In this document: piece by piece, positions 55,156 to 64,000 of the stretch
Layout: the number at the start of each line of letters is the position of its first letter
Numbering within the stretch: the first letter of the stretch is position 1
NCBI RefSeq assembly: GCF_051307055.1
Contig: NZ_CP149994.1
Coordinates: forward strand, 4,216,001 to 4,280,000
DNA: 64,000 nucleotides
Direction: 5' to 3'
Source of the DNA: Dryocola sp051307055
GTDB taxonomy: Bacteria; Pseudomonadota; Gammaproteobacteria; Enterobacterales; Enterobacteriaceae
Program-made: the position numbers and the translations under genes
The notes under the pieces: model-generated
Seen by the model: the letters and a program-made list of their open reading frames with translations, nothing else
What the model was told of the DNA's origin: nothing
Databases searched by the model: none

Positions 55156-56307
55156 GTGAAGATGAAATTACCTCCTTTTATCGAGATTTACCGCGCGTTG
55201 ATCGCGAATCCCTCCATCAGCGCCACCGACAGCGCGCTGGATCAAAGCAATGAGTCTTTAATCAATTTACTGGCGGGTTGGTTCCGCGACCTGGGTTTTA
55301 ACGTCGAAGTGCAGCCCGTTCCCGGCACCCGCAACAAATTTAATATGCTGGCAAGCACCGGTTCCGGCGCGGGCGGCTTGCTGCTGGCGGGCCACACCGA
55401 TACCGTTCCTTTTGACGACGGCCGCTGGACGCGCGATCCCTTCACCCTGACAGAGCATGAAAATAAACTGTACGGACTCGGCACCGCAGACATGAAAGGC
55501 TTCTTTGCTTTTATTCTCGATGCGCTGCGTGATGTTGATGTGACGACGCTGAAAAAGCCGCTTTATATTCTGGCGACCGCGGATGAAGAGACCACCATGG
55601 CCGGGGCGCGTTATTTCTCCGAAACCACTAACCTGCGTCCGGGCTGCGCCATCATCGGCGAACCGACCTCCCTGCAGCCGGTGCGTGCGCATAAAGGCCA
55701 TATTTCCAATGCGATTCGCATCCTCGGCCAGTCCGGCCACTCAAGCGATCCGGCGCGCGGCGTGAACGCTATCGAACTGATGCATGACGCGATCGGCCAC
55801 ATCATGTCGCTGAAAAATACCCTGAAAGAGCGCTACCACCACGATGCCTTCACCGTACCTTACCCAACGTTAAACCTGGGGCACATCAGCGGCGGCGATG
55901 CGGCAAACCGTATCTGCGCCTGCTGCGAGCTGCACATGGATATCCGTCCGCTGCCAGGCCTGACGTTAAACGATCTGAATGGTTTACTTAATGAAGCGCT
56001 GGAGCCGGTTAGCCAGCGCTGGCCTGGCCGCCTGACAGTTTCCGAACTTCACCCGCCGATCCCGGGCTACGAATGCGCCAAAGATCATCAGCTGGTGCAG
56101 GTCGTTGAGAAGCTGCTGGGCGCGCAAACCGAAGTGGTGAACTACTGCACCGAAGCGCCGTTTATCCAGACTATCTGCCCGACGCTGGTTCTGGGCCCGG
56201 GCTCCATTAACCAGGCGCACCAGCCGGATGAATATATCGAAACCCGTTTTATCGAGCCGACTCGTAAGCTCATTACGCAGGTCGTAAACCACTTTTGCTG
56301 GCATTGA
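55156..56307 (+). CDS. argE: Acetylornithine deacetylase
   Basis: A 383-residue metallopeptidase of the M20 family, the E. coli length. Zinc ligands and neighbours are seen in AGHTDTVPFDDGRW (near residue 80), GTADMKGF, ADEETTMAG and EPTSLQPV, with a late His in INQAHQPDEY. It makes ornithine from N-acetylornithine. The start codon is GTG, as in E. coli. It diverges from argCBGH across the ARG boxes. Confidence 0.97.
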   Translation: MKMKLPPFIEIYRALIANPSISATDSALDQSNESLINLLAGWFRDLGFNVEVQPVPGTRNKFNMLASTGSGAGGLLLAGHTDTVPFDDGRWTRDPFTLTEHENKLYGLGTADMKGFFAFILDALRDVDVTTLKKPLYILATADEETTMAGARYFSETTNLRPGCAIIGEPTSLQPVRAHKGHISNAIRILGQSGHSSDPARGVNAIELMHDAIGHIMSLKNTLKERYHHDAFTVPYPTLNLGHISGGDAANRICACCELHMDIRPLPGLTLNDLNGLLNEALEPVSQRWPGRLTVSELHPPIPGYECAKDHQLVQVVEKLLGAQTEVVNYCTEAPFIQTICPTLVLGPGSINQAHQPDEYIETRFIEPTRKLITQVVNHFCWH

Positions 56308-56312
56308 AAAAT

Positions 56313-56347
56313 AGCGGAGAACGGGGTTTTCTCCCCTTTTTCCGCTG
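56313..56347 (+). terminator. Probable terminator of argE
   Basis: AGCGGAGAACGGGG pairs with CTCCCC and then TCCGCT in a composite hairpin, with T5 inside the outer stem. The remaining gap to ppc (56348-56544) is A/T-rich and should hold the ppc promoter; I did not fix its boxes. Confidence 0.6.
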
Positions 56348-56544
56348 CTTTTTCGCGAATTCTTATAAGAATTACTTATGCGCAAACCTGGTAATTAAAT
56401 TTCATAAATTTGCGTCATTTATTCGTTTGCTGAAACGATTTCGTAGCAATTGACGAACGCGGTGAGACGTGGCTTTATAAAAGACGGTGTTGAACCTTCA
56501 CGGGTGAAATTAAGTTACAAATTAGATTGGGTGTCTGGGGTCAT

Positions 56545-59196
56545 ATGAACGAACAGTATTCCGCTTTGCGAAGTAATGTCAGTATGCTCGGCAAGTTGCT
56601 CGGGGATACCATCAAGGATGCATTAGGTGAAAACATTCTTGATCGGGTCGAAACAATCCGCAAGTTGTCAAAGTCTTCACGGGCGGGCAATGAAGCTAAC
56701 CGTCAGGAGCTGTTAACCACCTTACAGAACCTGTCTAACGACGAACTACTGCCGGTAGCCCGTGCGTTCAGCCAGTTCCTGAATCTGGCCAACACCGCCG
56801 AGCAATATCACAGCATTTCCGCAAACGGCGAGGCCGCCAGCAATCCTGAAGTTATCGCTAAAACTCTGCAAAAATTAAAAGAACAGCCGGATATCAGCGA
56901 AGCCGCCATTCGTGATGCAGTGGAATCCCTCTCCCTGGAACTGGTGCTGACAGCACACCCGACCGAAATCACCCGTCGTACCCTGATTCACAAGCTGGTT
57001 GAAGTAAACAGCTGCCTGAAACAGCTCGACCACAGCGACATCGCCGATTACGAACGCAACCAGATTATGCGCCGTCTGCGCCAGCTGGTAGCGCAGGCAT
57101 GGCATACCGACGAAATCCGTAAGCATCGCCCTTCCCCGGTCGATGAAGCCAAATGGGGCTTTGCGGTGGTTGAAAACAGCCTGTGGGAAGGCGTACCGAA
57201 CTACCTGCGCGAGCTTAATGAACAGCTTGAAGCAAATCTGAATTACAAACTGCCGGTGGATTTCGTGCCCGTACGCTTCACGTCCTGGATGGGCGGCGAC
57301 CGCGACGGCAACCCAAACGTAACGGCCGATATTACCCGCCACGTGCTGCTGCTTAGCCGCTGGAAAGCCACCGACCTGTTCCTGCGCGATATTCAGGTTC
57401 TGATTTCCGAACTTTCCATGGTGGAATGCACGCCAGAACTGAGCGAACTGGCAGGCCCTGACGCCGCGCAGGAACCGTATCGCTGCATTATGAAAGGGCT
57501 GCGCCAGCAGCTTCTGTCGACGCAGGCCTGGCTGGAGGCGCGCCTGAAAGGCCAGCGCTTGCCAAAACCAGAAGGGTTGCTGGCGCAGAACGAACAGCTG
57601 TGGGAACCGCTCTATGCCTGTTACGAGTCGCTTCAGGCTTGCGGTATGGGCATTATCGCCAACGGTCAGCTGCTTGATACGCTGCGCCGCGTGAAGAGCT
57701 TTGGCGTGCCTCTGGTGCGTATTGATATTCGCCAGGAAAGCACCCGCCACACCGAGGCCCTGGGCGAAATGACCCGCTATCTGGGCATTGGCGACTATGA
57801 AAGCTGGTCAGAAGCCGACAAACAGGCTTTCCTGATCCGCGAACTGAATTCCAAACGGCCGCTGCTGCCGCGCCAGTGGGAACCGAGTGAAGAGACTCGC
57901 GAAGTGCTGGAAACCTGCAAAGTGGTAGCCGAAGCGCCTCGCGGATCTATCGCCGCCTATGTAATTTCAATGGCGAAAACACCGTCTGACGTGCTGGCAG
58001 TACATCTGCTGCTAAAAGAGGCTGGTTGTACCTTTGCGCTGCCGGTCGCTCCGCTGTTTGAAACCCTTGATGACCTGAACAACGCCGACGACGTTATGAC
58101 CCAGCTGCTGAATATCGACTGGTACCGCGGCTTTATTCAGGGCAAACAGATGGTCATGATTGGCTATTCTGACTCGGCGAAGGACGCAGGCGTGATGGCC
58201 GCTTCCTGGGCGCAGTACCAGGCGCAGGACGCGCTGATCAAAACCTGTGAAAAAGCCGGCATCACCCTGACGCTGTTCCACGGTCGCGGCGGCTCTATCG
58301 GCCGTGGCGGCGCTCCAGCGCACGCAGCGCTCCTGTCTCAACCGCCCGGTAGCCTGAAAGGCGGCCTGCGCGTAACCGAACAGGGCGAAATGATCCGCTT
58401 CAAATACGGTCTGCCGGAAATCACCATCAGCAGCCTTTCGCTCTATACCAGCGCGATCCTTGAAGCGAACCTGCTGCCGCCACCGGAACCAAAAAAAGAG
58501 TGGAAGCATATTATGGAGGAGCTGTCTGCCATCTCCTGCGATATGTATCGCGGTTATATCCGCGAAAACAAAGACTTTGTCCCCTACTTCCGCTCGGCAA
58601 CGCCTGAGCTGGAGTTGGGTAAATTACCGCTTGGTTCGCGTCCGGCAAAACGTAAACCTAACGGTGGCGTGGAATCCCTGCGCGCCATTCCGTGGATTTT
58701 CGCCTGGACGCAAAACCGCCTGATGCTCCCTGCCTGGCTGGGCGCCGGTGCCGCCCTGCAAAAAGTGGTGGAAGACGGTAAACAGGGCGAACTGGAAACC
58801 ATGTGTCGCGACTGGCCGTTCTTCTCCACGCGGCTTGGCATGCTCGAAATGGTGTTTGCGAAAGCTGACCTCTGGCTGGCGGAATACTACGATCAGCGTC
58901 TGGTGAAACCGGAGCTGTGGAAGCTGGGCAAACAGCTTCGCGACCAGCTGGAAGCCGATATCAAAGTGGTGCTGGATATCGCCAACGATTCGCATCTGAT
59001 GGAGGATCTCCCCTGGATAGCCGAGTCCATCACGCTGCGTAATATTTACACCGACCCGCTGAACGTTCTGCAGGCGGAATTACTGCACCGCTCACGCCAG
59101 GCGGAAGAGAAAGATGAAGAGCCTGACGCCCGCGTTGAGCAGGCTCTGATGGTAACTATCGCCGGCGTTGCAGCCGGGATGCGTAACACCGGCTAA
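56545..59196 (+). CDS. ppc: Phosphoenolpyruvate carboxylase
   Basis: An 883-residue enzyme, the E. coli length. The catalytic His lies in LTAHPTEITRRT near residue 138, the glycine-rich loop is GRGGSIGRGGAPAHAAL near residue 580, and the tail is AGMRNTG. It carboxylates PEP to oxaloacetate to refill the TCA cycle and is activated by acetyl-CoA and fructose-1,6-bisphosphate. I chose ATG 56545 (MNEQYSALRSNV); a TTG six codons earlier is in frame. A terminator follows at 59217-59245. Confidence 0.98.
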   Translation: MNEQYSALRSNVSMLGKLLGDTIKDALGENILDRVETIRKLSKSSRAGNEANRQELLTTLQNLSNDELLPVARAFSQFLNLANTAEQYHSISANGEAASNPEVIAKTLQKLKEQPDISEAAIRDAVESLSLELVLTAHPTEITRRTLIHKLVEVNSCLKQLDHSDIADYERNQIMRRLRQLVAQAWHTDEIRKHRPSPVDEAKWGFAVVENSLWEGVPNYLRELNEQLEANLNYKLPVDFVPVRFTSWMGGDRDGNPNVTADITRHVLLLSRWKATDLFLRDIQVLISELSMVECTPELSELAGPDAAQEPYRCIMKGLRQQLLSTQAWLEARLKGQRLPKPEGLLAQNEQLWEPLYACYESLQACGMGIIANGQLLDTLRRVKSFGVPLVRIDIRQESTRHTEALGEMTRYLGIGDYESWSEADKQAFLIRELNSKRPLLPRQWEPSEETREVLETCKVVAEAPRGSIAAYVISMAKTPSDVLAVHLLLKEAGCTFALPVAPLFETLDDLNNADDVMTQLLNIDWYRGFIQGKQMVMIGYSDSAKDAGVMAASWAQYQAQDALIKTCEKAGITLTLFHGRGGSIGRGGAPAHAALLSQPPGSLKGGLRVTEQGEMIRFKYGLPEITISSLSLYTSAILEANLLPPPEPKKEWKHIMEELSAISCDMYRGYIRENKDFVPYFRSATPELELGKLPLGSRPAKRKPNGGVESLRAIPWIFAWTQNRLMLPAWLGAGAALQKVVEDGKQGELETMCRDWPFFSTRLGMLEMVFAKADLWLAEYYDQRLVKPELWKLGKQLRDQLEADIKVVLDIANDSHLMEDLPWIAESITLRNIYTDPLNVLQAELLHRSRQAEEKDEEPDARVEQALMVTIAGVAAGMRNTG

Positions 59197-59216
59197 CATC
59201 AGCAGACCCTTAACTT

Positions 59217-59245
59217 ATAAGCCCTGCTTCTGCGGGGCTTTTTTA
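59217..59245 (+). terminator. Terminator of ppc
   Basis: AAGCCCTGC...GCGGGGCTT forms a stem with a short loop, followed by T6, 21 bp after the ppc stop. Confidence 0.9.
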
Positions 59246-59346
59246 TGCCCGGCATTTAATAATTTATGCAGGCCAGGCTTTTGTCTCAGAGAAGAATTAT
59301 AAATATCTCTTATCTGTGATAACAATCAAACCCTTCCGATAAAAAC

Positions 59347-59373
59347 TTAAGTTTTCTCTGCCTGCACCGATTT
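59347..59373 (+). promoter_or_regulatory. FliA (sigma-28) type promoter of the chemoreceptor gene
   Basis: TTAAGTTT and ACCGATTT are separated by exactly 11 bp, against the flagellar consensus TAAAGTTT-N11-GCCGATAA: seven of eight and five of eight positions agree, including the CCGAT core. The start codon is 34 bp downstream. This would place the gene in the class 3 flagellar regulon. Confidence 0.75.
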
Positions 59374-59406
59374 TTATGGGAATACGCGTAAATTTTCGGA
59401 GATTGT

Positions 59407-60954
59407 ATGTCTGTCCTGTCAAAGTTAACATTTAAGAAAAAAATATGGATCCCGCTAATATTTACCTTTTTATCCATGCTAATATTATGCGCTTTCTTTA
59501 ATTACAAACAATATAACGTCCTTATTACAGAACGACAGTCACAATTACAGACCGCTATTCAGTTAGCCACGGGCATCGTAAAGCAGTACGACACGATGGA
59601 AAAGGACGGTTTGCTGTCTGCCGAGGAGGCAAAAACCCGGGCGCTTAATACTATAAAAAATCTGCGCTACCAGGGAAGCGGCTATATATTTATTTTCGAT
59701 CGTCATGGTAAGTACCTGATGCACCCGATACGAAACGATCTTCTGGAGAAAGATGTCAGGGATTATTCAACACGGGATATAGTTGACGTTGCTTTTCAGC
59801 ACGGTGGTGGTTTCGTTACTTATAAGTGGTTAAATAAAGATCTGGGCATGGTCAATAAAGTTGCCTATAGCGATAACTATAAGGACTGGGGCTGGGGGAT
59901 CTCTACCGGCGTGGAAATGCATGATATCGACGCGCTGTTTATGAAAGGATTTATGCAGGCCGGTATGTTTATCGCCATCAGCATTGCGATTGTCTTTATT
60001 GTTACGCTTATTATTAATCTCGATCTTATTAAACAGTTAGGATGTAATCCTGAAGAGCTAATGCACATTATGAACGGCATTTCCAGTGGTAATCTGACGC
60101 AGAAAATTACGGTTAAGAAAAATGATTCGCGCAGTCTTCTGTACACGATCAAAAATATGCAAACCGCCCTTATCACAATTGTTCAGGATATACGGGAAAA
60201 TACAGATAGTGTCGTAAAAATCTGTGATTGCATTACCGAAAGCAATGAGCAGTTAGGGCAACGAACAGAATCCCAGGCCAGTGCGTTACAGCAAATCTCC
60301 GCAACGCTTGAAGAACTCACCACTACGGTATCCCAGAATACCGCCAACGCCAGACTGGCTTCAGGCGTTGCCCGCAGCACTTCACACTTTGCTGAAGAAG
60401 GGGGTGAACTAGTCGGGCAGATAACAAGCTCAATGGGGACCATCACCCAGCGCTCAGATAAAATTTCAGAAATCACCGGCTTAATTAACGGCATCGCGTT
60501 TCAGACTAATATCCTTGCGCTTAACGCTTCGGTAGAAGCCGCACGAGCACACGAGCACGGTAAAGGTTTCGCCGTTGTGGCTCAGGAAGTACGAACGCTG
60601 GCACAGCGCTGCACCTCGGCGGCGAAAGATATCGGCCTGCAGATAACCGCTAACGATACCCATACGAAAGAAGCCTCCCGGTTAGTTTCGCAGGCTGGCA
60701 CAGCCATGTTAAATATTATTAGCTCAACGTCCAATGTCTCCACGTCGCTGGGAGATATATCATCATCAAGCTCGGAACAGGCTATCGGAATAGCCCAGAT
60801 TAGCGAGGCCATTGTCCAGCTTGATAAAACGGCCCATGAAAACTCCTCGCTGGTTCATGAGACAATAAAAACGATACACAATATGTCGGCTGAGGCCAGC
60901 CAGCTGGTTGCCGCCGTATCACACTTTAAAATCTCGCAGGAAGATAATGGCTAG
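59407..60954 (+). CDS. Methyl-accepting chemotaxis protein with a Cache-type sensor
   Basis: A 515-residue chemoreceptor. One membrane segment lies at residues about 13-32 and a second at about 184-208. Between them is a periplasmic domain of the single-Cache type, with GYIFIFDRHGKYLMHP, NDLLEKDVRDY and WGWGISTGVE blocks. A HAMP-like stretch (PEELMHIMNGISSGNLTQKI) follows, then the signalling domain with the hairpin GIAFQTNILALNASVEAARA and GKGFAVVAQEVRTLAQR. The tail lacks the NWETF pentapeptide that binds CheR and CheB. The ligand is unknown; related Cache receptors often bind small organic acids. Codon use is more A/T-rich than ppc or metF, suggesting a lineage-specific or acquired gene. 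GGAG precedes the ATG. Confidence 0.9.
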   Translation: MSVLSKLTFKKKIWIPLIFTFLSMLILCAFFNYKQYNVLITERQSQLQTAIQLATGIVKQYDTMEKDGLLSAEEAKTRALNTIKNLRYQGSGYIFIFDRHGKYLMHPIRNDLLEKDVRDYSTRDIVDVAFQHGGGFVTYKWLNKDLGMVNKVAYSDNYKDWGWGISTGVEMHDIDALFMKGFMQAGMFIAISIAIVFIVTLIINLDLIKQLGCNPEELMHIMNGISSGNLTQKITVKKNDSRSLLYTIKNMQTALITIVQDIRENTDSVVKICDCITESNEQLGQRTESQASALQQISATLEELTTTVSQNTANARLASGVARSTSHFAEEGGELVGQITSSMGTITQRSDKISEITGLINGIAFQTNILALNASVEAARAHEHGKGFAVVAQEVRTLAQRCTSAAKDIGLQITANDTHTKEASRLVSQAGTAMLNIISSTSNVSTSLGDISSSSSEQAIGIAQISEAIVQLDKTAHENSSLVHETIKTIHNMSAEASQLVAAVSHFKISQEDNG

Positions 60955-61015
60955 CTGCGGTCACGACTTCTTTTTCGCTAAGCAAATAGCTTTCTGAAAG
61001 CGGGCAGGATGCCGA

Positions 61016-61047
61016 AGCCTGCCTCCGGGATCTTGCCGGAGCAGGCT
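61016..61047. other. Strong hairpin without U-run between the receptor gene and metF
   Basis: AGCCTGCCTCCGG and CCGGAGCAGGCT pair with one bulge around GATCTTG. There is no U-run on either strand, so it may protect a 3' end or act with Rho instead of being a classical terminator. Confidence 0.45.
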
Positions 61048-61092
61048 GCACAACTACTTAGATAAACGGCTCAGGATGGGGGATATTTCTGA

Positions 61093-61983
61093 TTACAACC
61101 CGGGGCGGACGCCCAGGGTATGACAAATCGCGTAGCTCATCTCGGCGCGGTTTAGCGTATAGAAGTGAAAATCCTTCACCCCTTCACGGCTGAGAATTTT
61201 CACCATGTCCATCGCGATATTTGCGCCGACCATTTTGCGCGTTTCCGCATCATCATCCAGCCCTTCAAACATTTGCGCCATCCAGTGCGGCACGCGCACG
61301 TTGGTCATAGTGGCAAATTTATGCGCCTGTTTATAGTTACTGACCGGCAGAATACCCGGCACGATTTCCACATCAATGCCTGCCGCCGCGCAGCGGTCGC
61401 GAAAGCGCAGATAGCTTTCCACATCGAAGAAAAATTGGGTGATAGCTCGATTGGCGCCCGCGTCAATTTTACGCTTCAGGTTGATAAGATCGGCCTGCGC
61501 GCTTTTTGCTTCCGGATGAACCTCGGGATAGGCCGCGACCGAAATATCAAAGTCCCCCACCTCTTTGAGTAAGGTAACCAGATCGGAGGCATACATATCC
61601 GGCTTACCGCCGCCCGGCGGCAGGTCGCCGCGCAGAGCAACGATATGACGGATGCCGTTGTTCCAGTAATCCTGGGCGATGGTGCGCAGTTCATCGCGGG
61701 TCGCGTCAATACAGGTCAGGTGCGGCGCCGCTTCAAGACCGGTGCGGTCTTTGATTCCTTTAATAATGCTATGGGTGCGATCGCGTTCACCGGAGTTTGC
61801 ACCGTAGGTGACGGAGACGAATTTAGGTTTCAGGCTGCTGAGCCTGTCGATTGAGCTCCACAGGGTCTGTTCCATCTCACTGGTACGCGGCGGGAAAAAC
61901 TCAAAGGAAACGTTAATTTGTCCGGCTACTTCGGCCAGACTCTGATTCAGTGCTTCCCGCTGGTTGGCGTGAAAAAAGCTCAT
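61093..61983 (-). CDS. metF: 5,10-methylenetetrahydrofolate reductase
   Basis: A 296-residue FAD enzyme with TIM-barrel fold, the E. coli length. SFEFFPPRTSEMEQTLW and VTYGANSGERDRT lie in the N-terminal third, and RGDLPPGGGKPDMYASDLV in the middle. It reduces methylenetetrahydrofolate to methyl-THF for methionine synthesis. A MetJ operator lies 50-80 bp upstream. It follows metL by 264 bp, as in the E. coli metBL-metF region. Confidence 0.98.
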   Translation of the reverse strand: MSFFHANQREALNQSLAEVAGQINVSFEFFPPRTSEMEQTLWSSIDRLSSLKPKFVSVTYGANSGERDRTHSIIKGIKDRTGLEAAPHLTCIDATRDELRTIAQDYWNNGIRHIVALRGDLPPGGGKPDMYASDLVTLLKEVGDFDISVAAYPEVHPEAKSAQADLINLKRKIDAGANRAITQFFFDVESYLRFRDRCAAAGIDVEIVPGILPVSNYKQAHKFATMTNVRVPHWMAQMFEGLDDDAETRKMVGANIAMDMVKILSREGVKDFHFYTLNRAEMSYAICHTLGVRPGL

Positions 61984-62031
61984 ACCCTTACCTCATCAAT
62001 CGCTTTTTAATAATGTGTTGTTGTGTTTGGT

Positions 62032-62063
62032 TGCTATCCAGACGTTTAGACGTCCAGATAGCA
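62032..62063 (-). promoter_or_regulatory. MetJ operator: four consecutive met boxes
   Basis: Four 8-bp boxes lie end to end: TGCTATCC, AGACGTTT, AGACGTCC and AGATAGCA, against the consensus AGACGTCT. The two inner boxes match at six of eight and seven of eight positions, and the outer two are near mirror images. MetJ with SAM should bind as stacked dimers and repress metF. Confidence 0.87.
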
Positions 62064-62165
62064 AGATGAAGGAAAAGGGACAGGCCGTCAACTGAAAAAT
62101 CACCACACAAAGGGAGGAATTCTCAAGCAACGTGAAATTTTTTCAGGGTGCAGAAATAAGAAAGC

Positions 62166-62243
62166 GGGCGGATGAGGCTAACGCTTATCCGCCCTATAAA
62201 TAGATGAACTGTTGTAGGCGGATAAGCAGCGCGCCATCCGCCA
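62166..62243. repeat. Pair of inverted REP elements between metL and metF
   Basis: GGGCGGATGAGG...CGCTTATCCGCC (62166-62194) and TAGGCGGATAAGCAGCGCGC with CATCCGCC (62214-62243) are two REP palindromes in opposite orientation, 5 bp after the metL stop. They belong to the same REP family as the array at 3095-3766. Confidence 0.85.
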
Positions 62244-62247
62244 GGCA

Positions 62248-64000
62248 TTACAGCAGCTGCGCCAGACGGTTGAGGTCCGACTGAATGGCGCCGGCGGTGA
62301 CATCACGGCCAGCGCCGGGGCCGCGGATAACCAGCGGGTTATCGCGATACCAGCGGCTTTCAATGGCGAACACGTTGTCGCACGGCAACAGCGCCGCCAG
62401 AGGATGTTCAGTACGAACCGCCTCCACGCCAACACGCGCCTTGCCGTTCGCATCAAAGCGGGCCACGTAACGCAGCAGCAGCCCCATTTCCTGCGCGGCT
62501 TCAAACCGTTGCGCCATCTGCTCGTTAAGTTCATCGCCGTTCTCGAAGAAATAATCCACCGACCCTTCTTCACAACCGTTTGGCACCAGCGACTCTACGC
62601 GAACCTGATCGGGTTCGATGTCGTAACCCGCTTCGCGAGCCACGATAACCAGCTTGCGCATAACATCCTTACCGGAGAGGTCGACACGCGGGTCAGGTTC
62701 TGTCAGCCCCTGCTGCCAGGCCTGATCGACCAGATCGGTAAACGGCACGGTGCCATCGAACTGCAGGAACAGCCATGAAAGCGTGCCGGAGAAAATTCCG
62801 CTAATCGCCAGAATGGCATCGCCGCTATCGCGCAGATCGCGCACGGTATGGTTGACCGGTAAACCGGCGCCTACGGTGGCGTTATACAGCCAATGGCGGC
62901 CCGTTTTTTCAAACGCGTCGCGGATTTGGCGGTACTTCTGCCCGTTGCCCGCGCCCGCCAGCTTGTTGGCGCTGATGACGTGGAAACCGTGGCTTGCAAA
63001 ATCGAGATACTGATCGGCAAGCTGCTCGCTTGCGGTAACGTCCAGCACCACTAAATCGTCGTACGGGTGCGCGCGCATCCACAGGAACAGGGATTCTTCA
63101 TCCTGCTCTACCGCTTCATCATTAAAAAAGGCCAGCGCGCGGCTGGCATCCAGCCCTTCGTAGTTCAGCAGGCTGCGGCGGCTGTCCACCACCCCGGCGA
63201 GGATAAATTCAAAACCGGTGCGGGCGGAGATCGTTTCCTGCTCGCGGGCGAACAGCTCAAGCCAGCGAGAACCTATATTGCCTTTGCCAAACAGCACCAG
63301 ACCGATACGCTTTTCCGCCCGGAACAGCGACTTGTGCAAGCCCTGAATCAGATTGACCGTCGGGCCGCCGCGCAGGACGGCAACCATGCTGATGCCATCC
63401 TCGGATTGCCAGATAAACTCAACCGGATGGTCTTTTAGCTGCTGCCAGAAACGGTGGCTGTGCAGCGGGTTACGGCAAACGCCTGCGCCTACCATTGCCA
63501 CCAGCGCCAGGCCTTCGCGCAGCCGTAATTCGCCCGGTAGACCAGCATCCTGCAAAATTTGCAGCACGCTGCTCACCACTTCGGAGGTGTAGCAAAGCTG
63601 CAGCAGGTTACGATCGGGATGCACGCCAATGGACAAAGGACGCACCTGGGCGCGTTTGAGCAGCGTATCCAGCTCTTTTTGCGCCAGTTTGAAATCCTGC
63701 TGCGGGGCGATCTGAAACTCAATCAGGCAGACGTCATCATGGCTGGTGACAATGCGCGCTCCGGTACCGGAAGCCAGAACGCGTTCAATGCGGGTTGAGC
63801 CCTGCTCCGGGGAATAGCTGCAACGCAGTTGCAGATCGATATCGCTGCCAGAGACCGGCTGTAGCGTACGGGCATGCAGGACCGGGGCCGCCAGACGCGC
63901 CAGTTCGCTGGCCTCATCCAGACGCAGCAACGGCAGCAAACAGGCATCTTTTACCTTACGTGGATCGGCGCTGTAGACCCCGGCCACGTCGCTCCAGATG
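62248..64000 (-). CDS. metL: Bifunctional aspartokinase II / homoserine dehydrogenase II, C-terminal part (partial)
   Basis: The last 584 or so codons; the gene continues past the window end, and the full E. coli protein has 810 residues. What remains covers the end of the aspartokinase domain (VYSADPRKVKDACLLPLLRL), the regulatory linker, and the whole homoserine dehydrogenase domain with NAD(P) motif LVLFGKGNIGSRWLELF, SANKLAGAG, NATVGAGLPV and VIRGPGAGRDVTAGAIQSDL. It acts at the first and third steps of methionine synthesis. In E. coli metB lies upstream. Confidence 0.97.
   Translation of the reverse strand, partial: IWSDVAGVYSADPRKVKDACLLPLLRLDEASELARLAAPVLHARTLQPVSGSDIDLQLRCSYSPEQGSTRIERVLASGTGARIVTSHDDVCLIEFQIAPQQDFKLAQKELDTLLKRAQVRPLSIGVHPDRNLLQLCYTSEVVSSVLQILQDAGLPGELRLREGLALVAMVGAGVCRNPLHSHRFWQQLKDHPVEFIWQSEDGISMVAVLRGGPTVNLIQGLHKSLFRAEKRIGLVLFGKGNIGSRWLELFAREQETISARTGFEFILAGVVDSRRSLLNYEGLDASRALAFFNDEAVEQDEESLFLWMRAHPYDDLVVLDVTASEQLADQYLDFASHGFHVISANKLAGAGNGQKYRQIRDAFEKTGRHWLYNATVGAGLPVNHTVRDLRDSGDAILAISGIFSGTLSWLFLQFDGTVPFTDLVDQAWQQGLTEPDPRVDLSGKDVMRKLVIVAREAGYDIEPDQVRVESLVPNGCEEGSVDYFFENGDELNEQMAQRFEAAQEMGLLLRYVARFDANGKARVGVEAVRTEHPLAALLPCDNVFAIESRWYRDNPLVIRGPGAGRDVTAGAIQSDLNRLAQLL

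Noticed and set aside
56875..57750. Open frames of up to 291 codons antisense to ppc, and 286 codons antisense to argG
   Set aside because: Same cause: shadow frames opposite highly biased genes with no support of their own.

Overview
The window is chromosomal DNA of a member of the Enterobacteriaceae, close to Escherichia, Enterobacter and Klebsiella but not E. coli K-12. Nearly every protein aligns from memory, end to end, with an E. coli counterpart, and gene order mostly follows the E. coli 85-90 min region. I cannot fix the genus. Useful lineage markers are an argG gene inside the arg cluster, an enterobacterial common antigen (ECA) operon without rffG/rffH, no aslBA beside hemY, and a chemoreceptor between ppc and metF.

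Layout. 1-2550: the end of the haem operon (hemD', hemX, hemY). 2594-3046: the sRNA GlmZ on the minus strand with a sigma-54 promoter and three GlrR sites. 3095-3800: six tandem REP-pair units of 110-114 bp ending at a terminator. 3954-4400: tRNA operon argX-hisR-leuT-proM (minus). 4518-5888: yifK. 6040-16939: the ECA operon wecA-wzzE-wecB-wecC-wecD-wecE-wzxE-wecF-wzyE-wecG (minus). 17164-24381: rho, trxA, rhlB, gppA, rep, ppiC. 24424-33504: isoleucine/valine genes ilvC, ilvY and ilvLGMEDA, with an intact ilvG and a readable leader peptide and attenuator. 33856-36685: yifB/comM, maoP, hdfR. 36729-42449: a complete rRNA operon (16S, tRNA-Glu, 23S, 5S, tRNA-Asp, tRNA-Trp) on the minus strand with P1, P2 and boxA. 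42471-50405: murI, btuB with a cobalamin riboswitch, trmA, yijD, fabR, sthA, oxyR and the sRNA OxyS. 50455-56307: arginine cluster argH-argG-argB-argC, with argE divergent across two ARG boxes. 56545-64000: ppc, a chemoreceptor with a FliA-type promoter, metF with four met boxes, and the 3' part of metL.

The genes serve core metabolism: branched-chain amino acids, arginine, methionine, haem, anaplerosis and cell-envelope glycans, plus translation and RNA turnover. The main departures from the E. coli plan are these. (1) The rRNA operon has rrnB-type upstream flank (btuB-murI) and rrnC-type downstream flank (aspT-trpT-hdfR), the signature of rearrangement at rrn loci. (2) rffGH are missing from the ECA operon. 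(3) A short-form argG lies inside argCBGH. (4) A motility-coupled chemoreceptor sits where E. coli carries katG and other genes. I found no CRISPR array, prophage, insertion sequence, defence system or other clearly undescribed multi-gene system; apart from the listed points this is conserved core genome.
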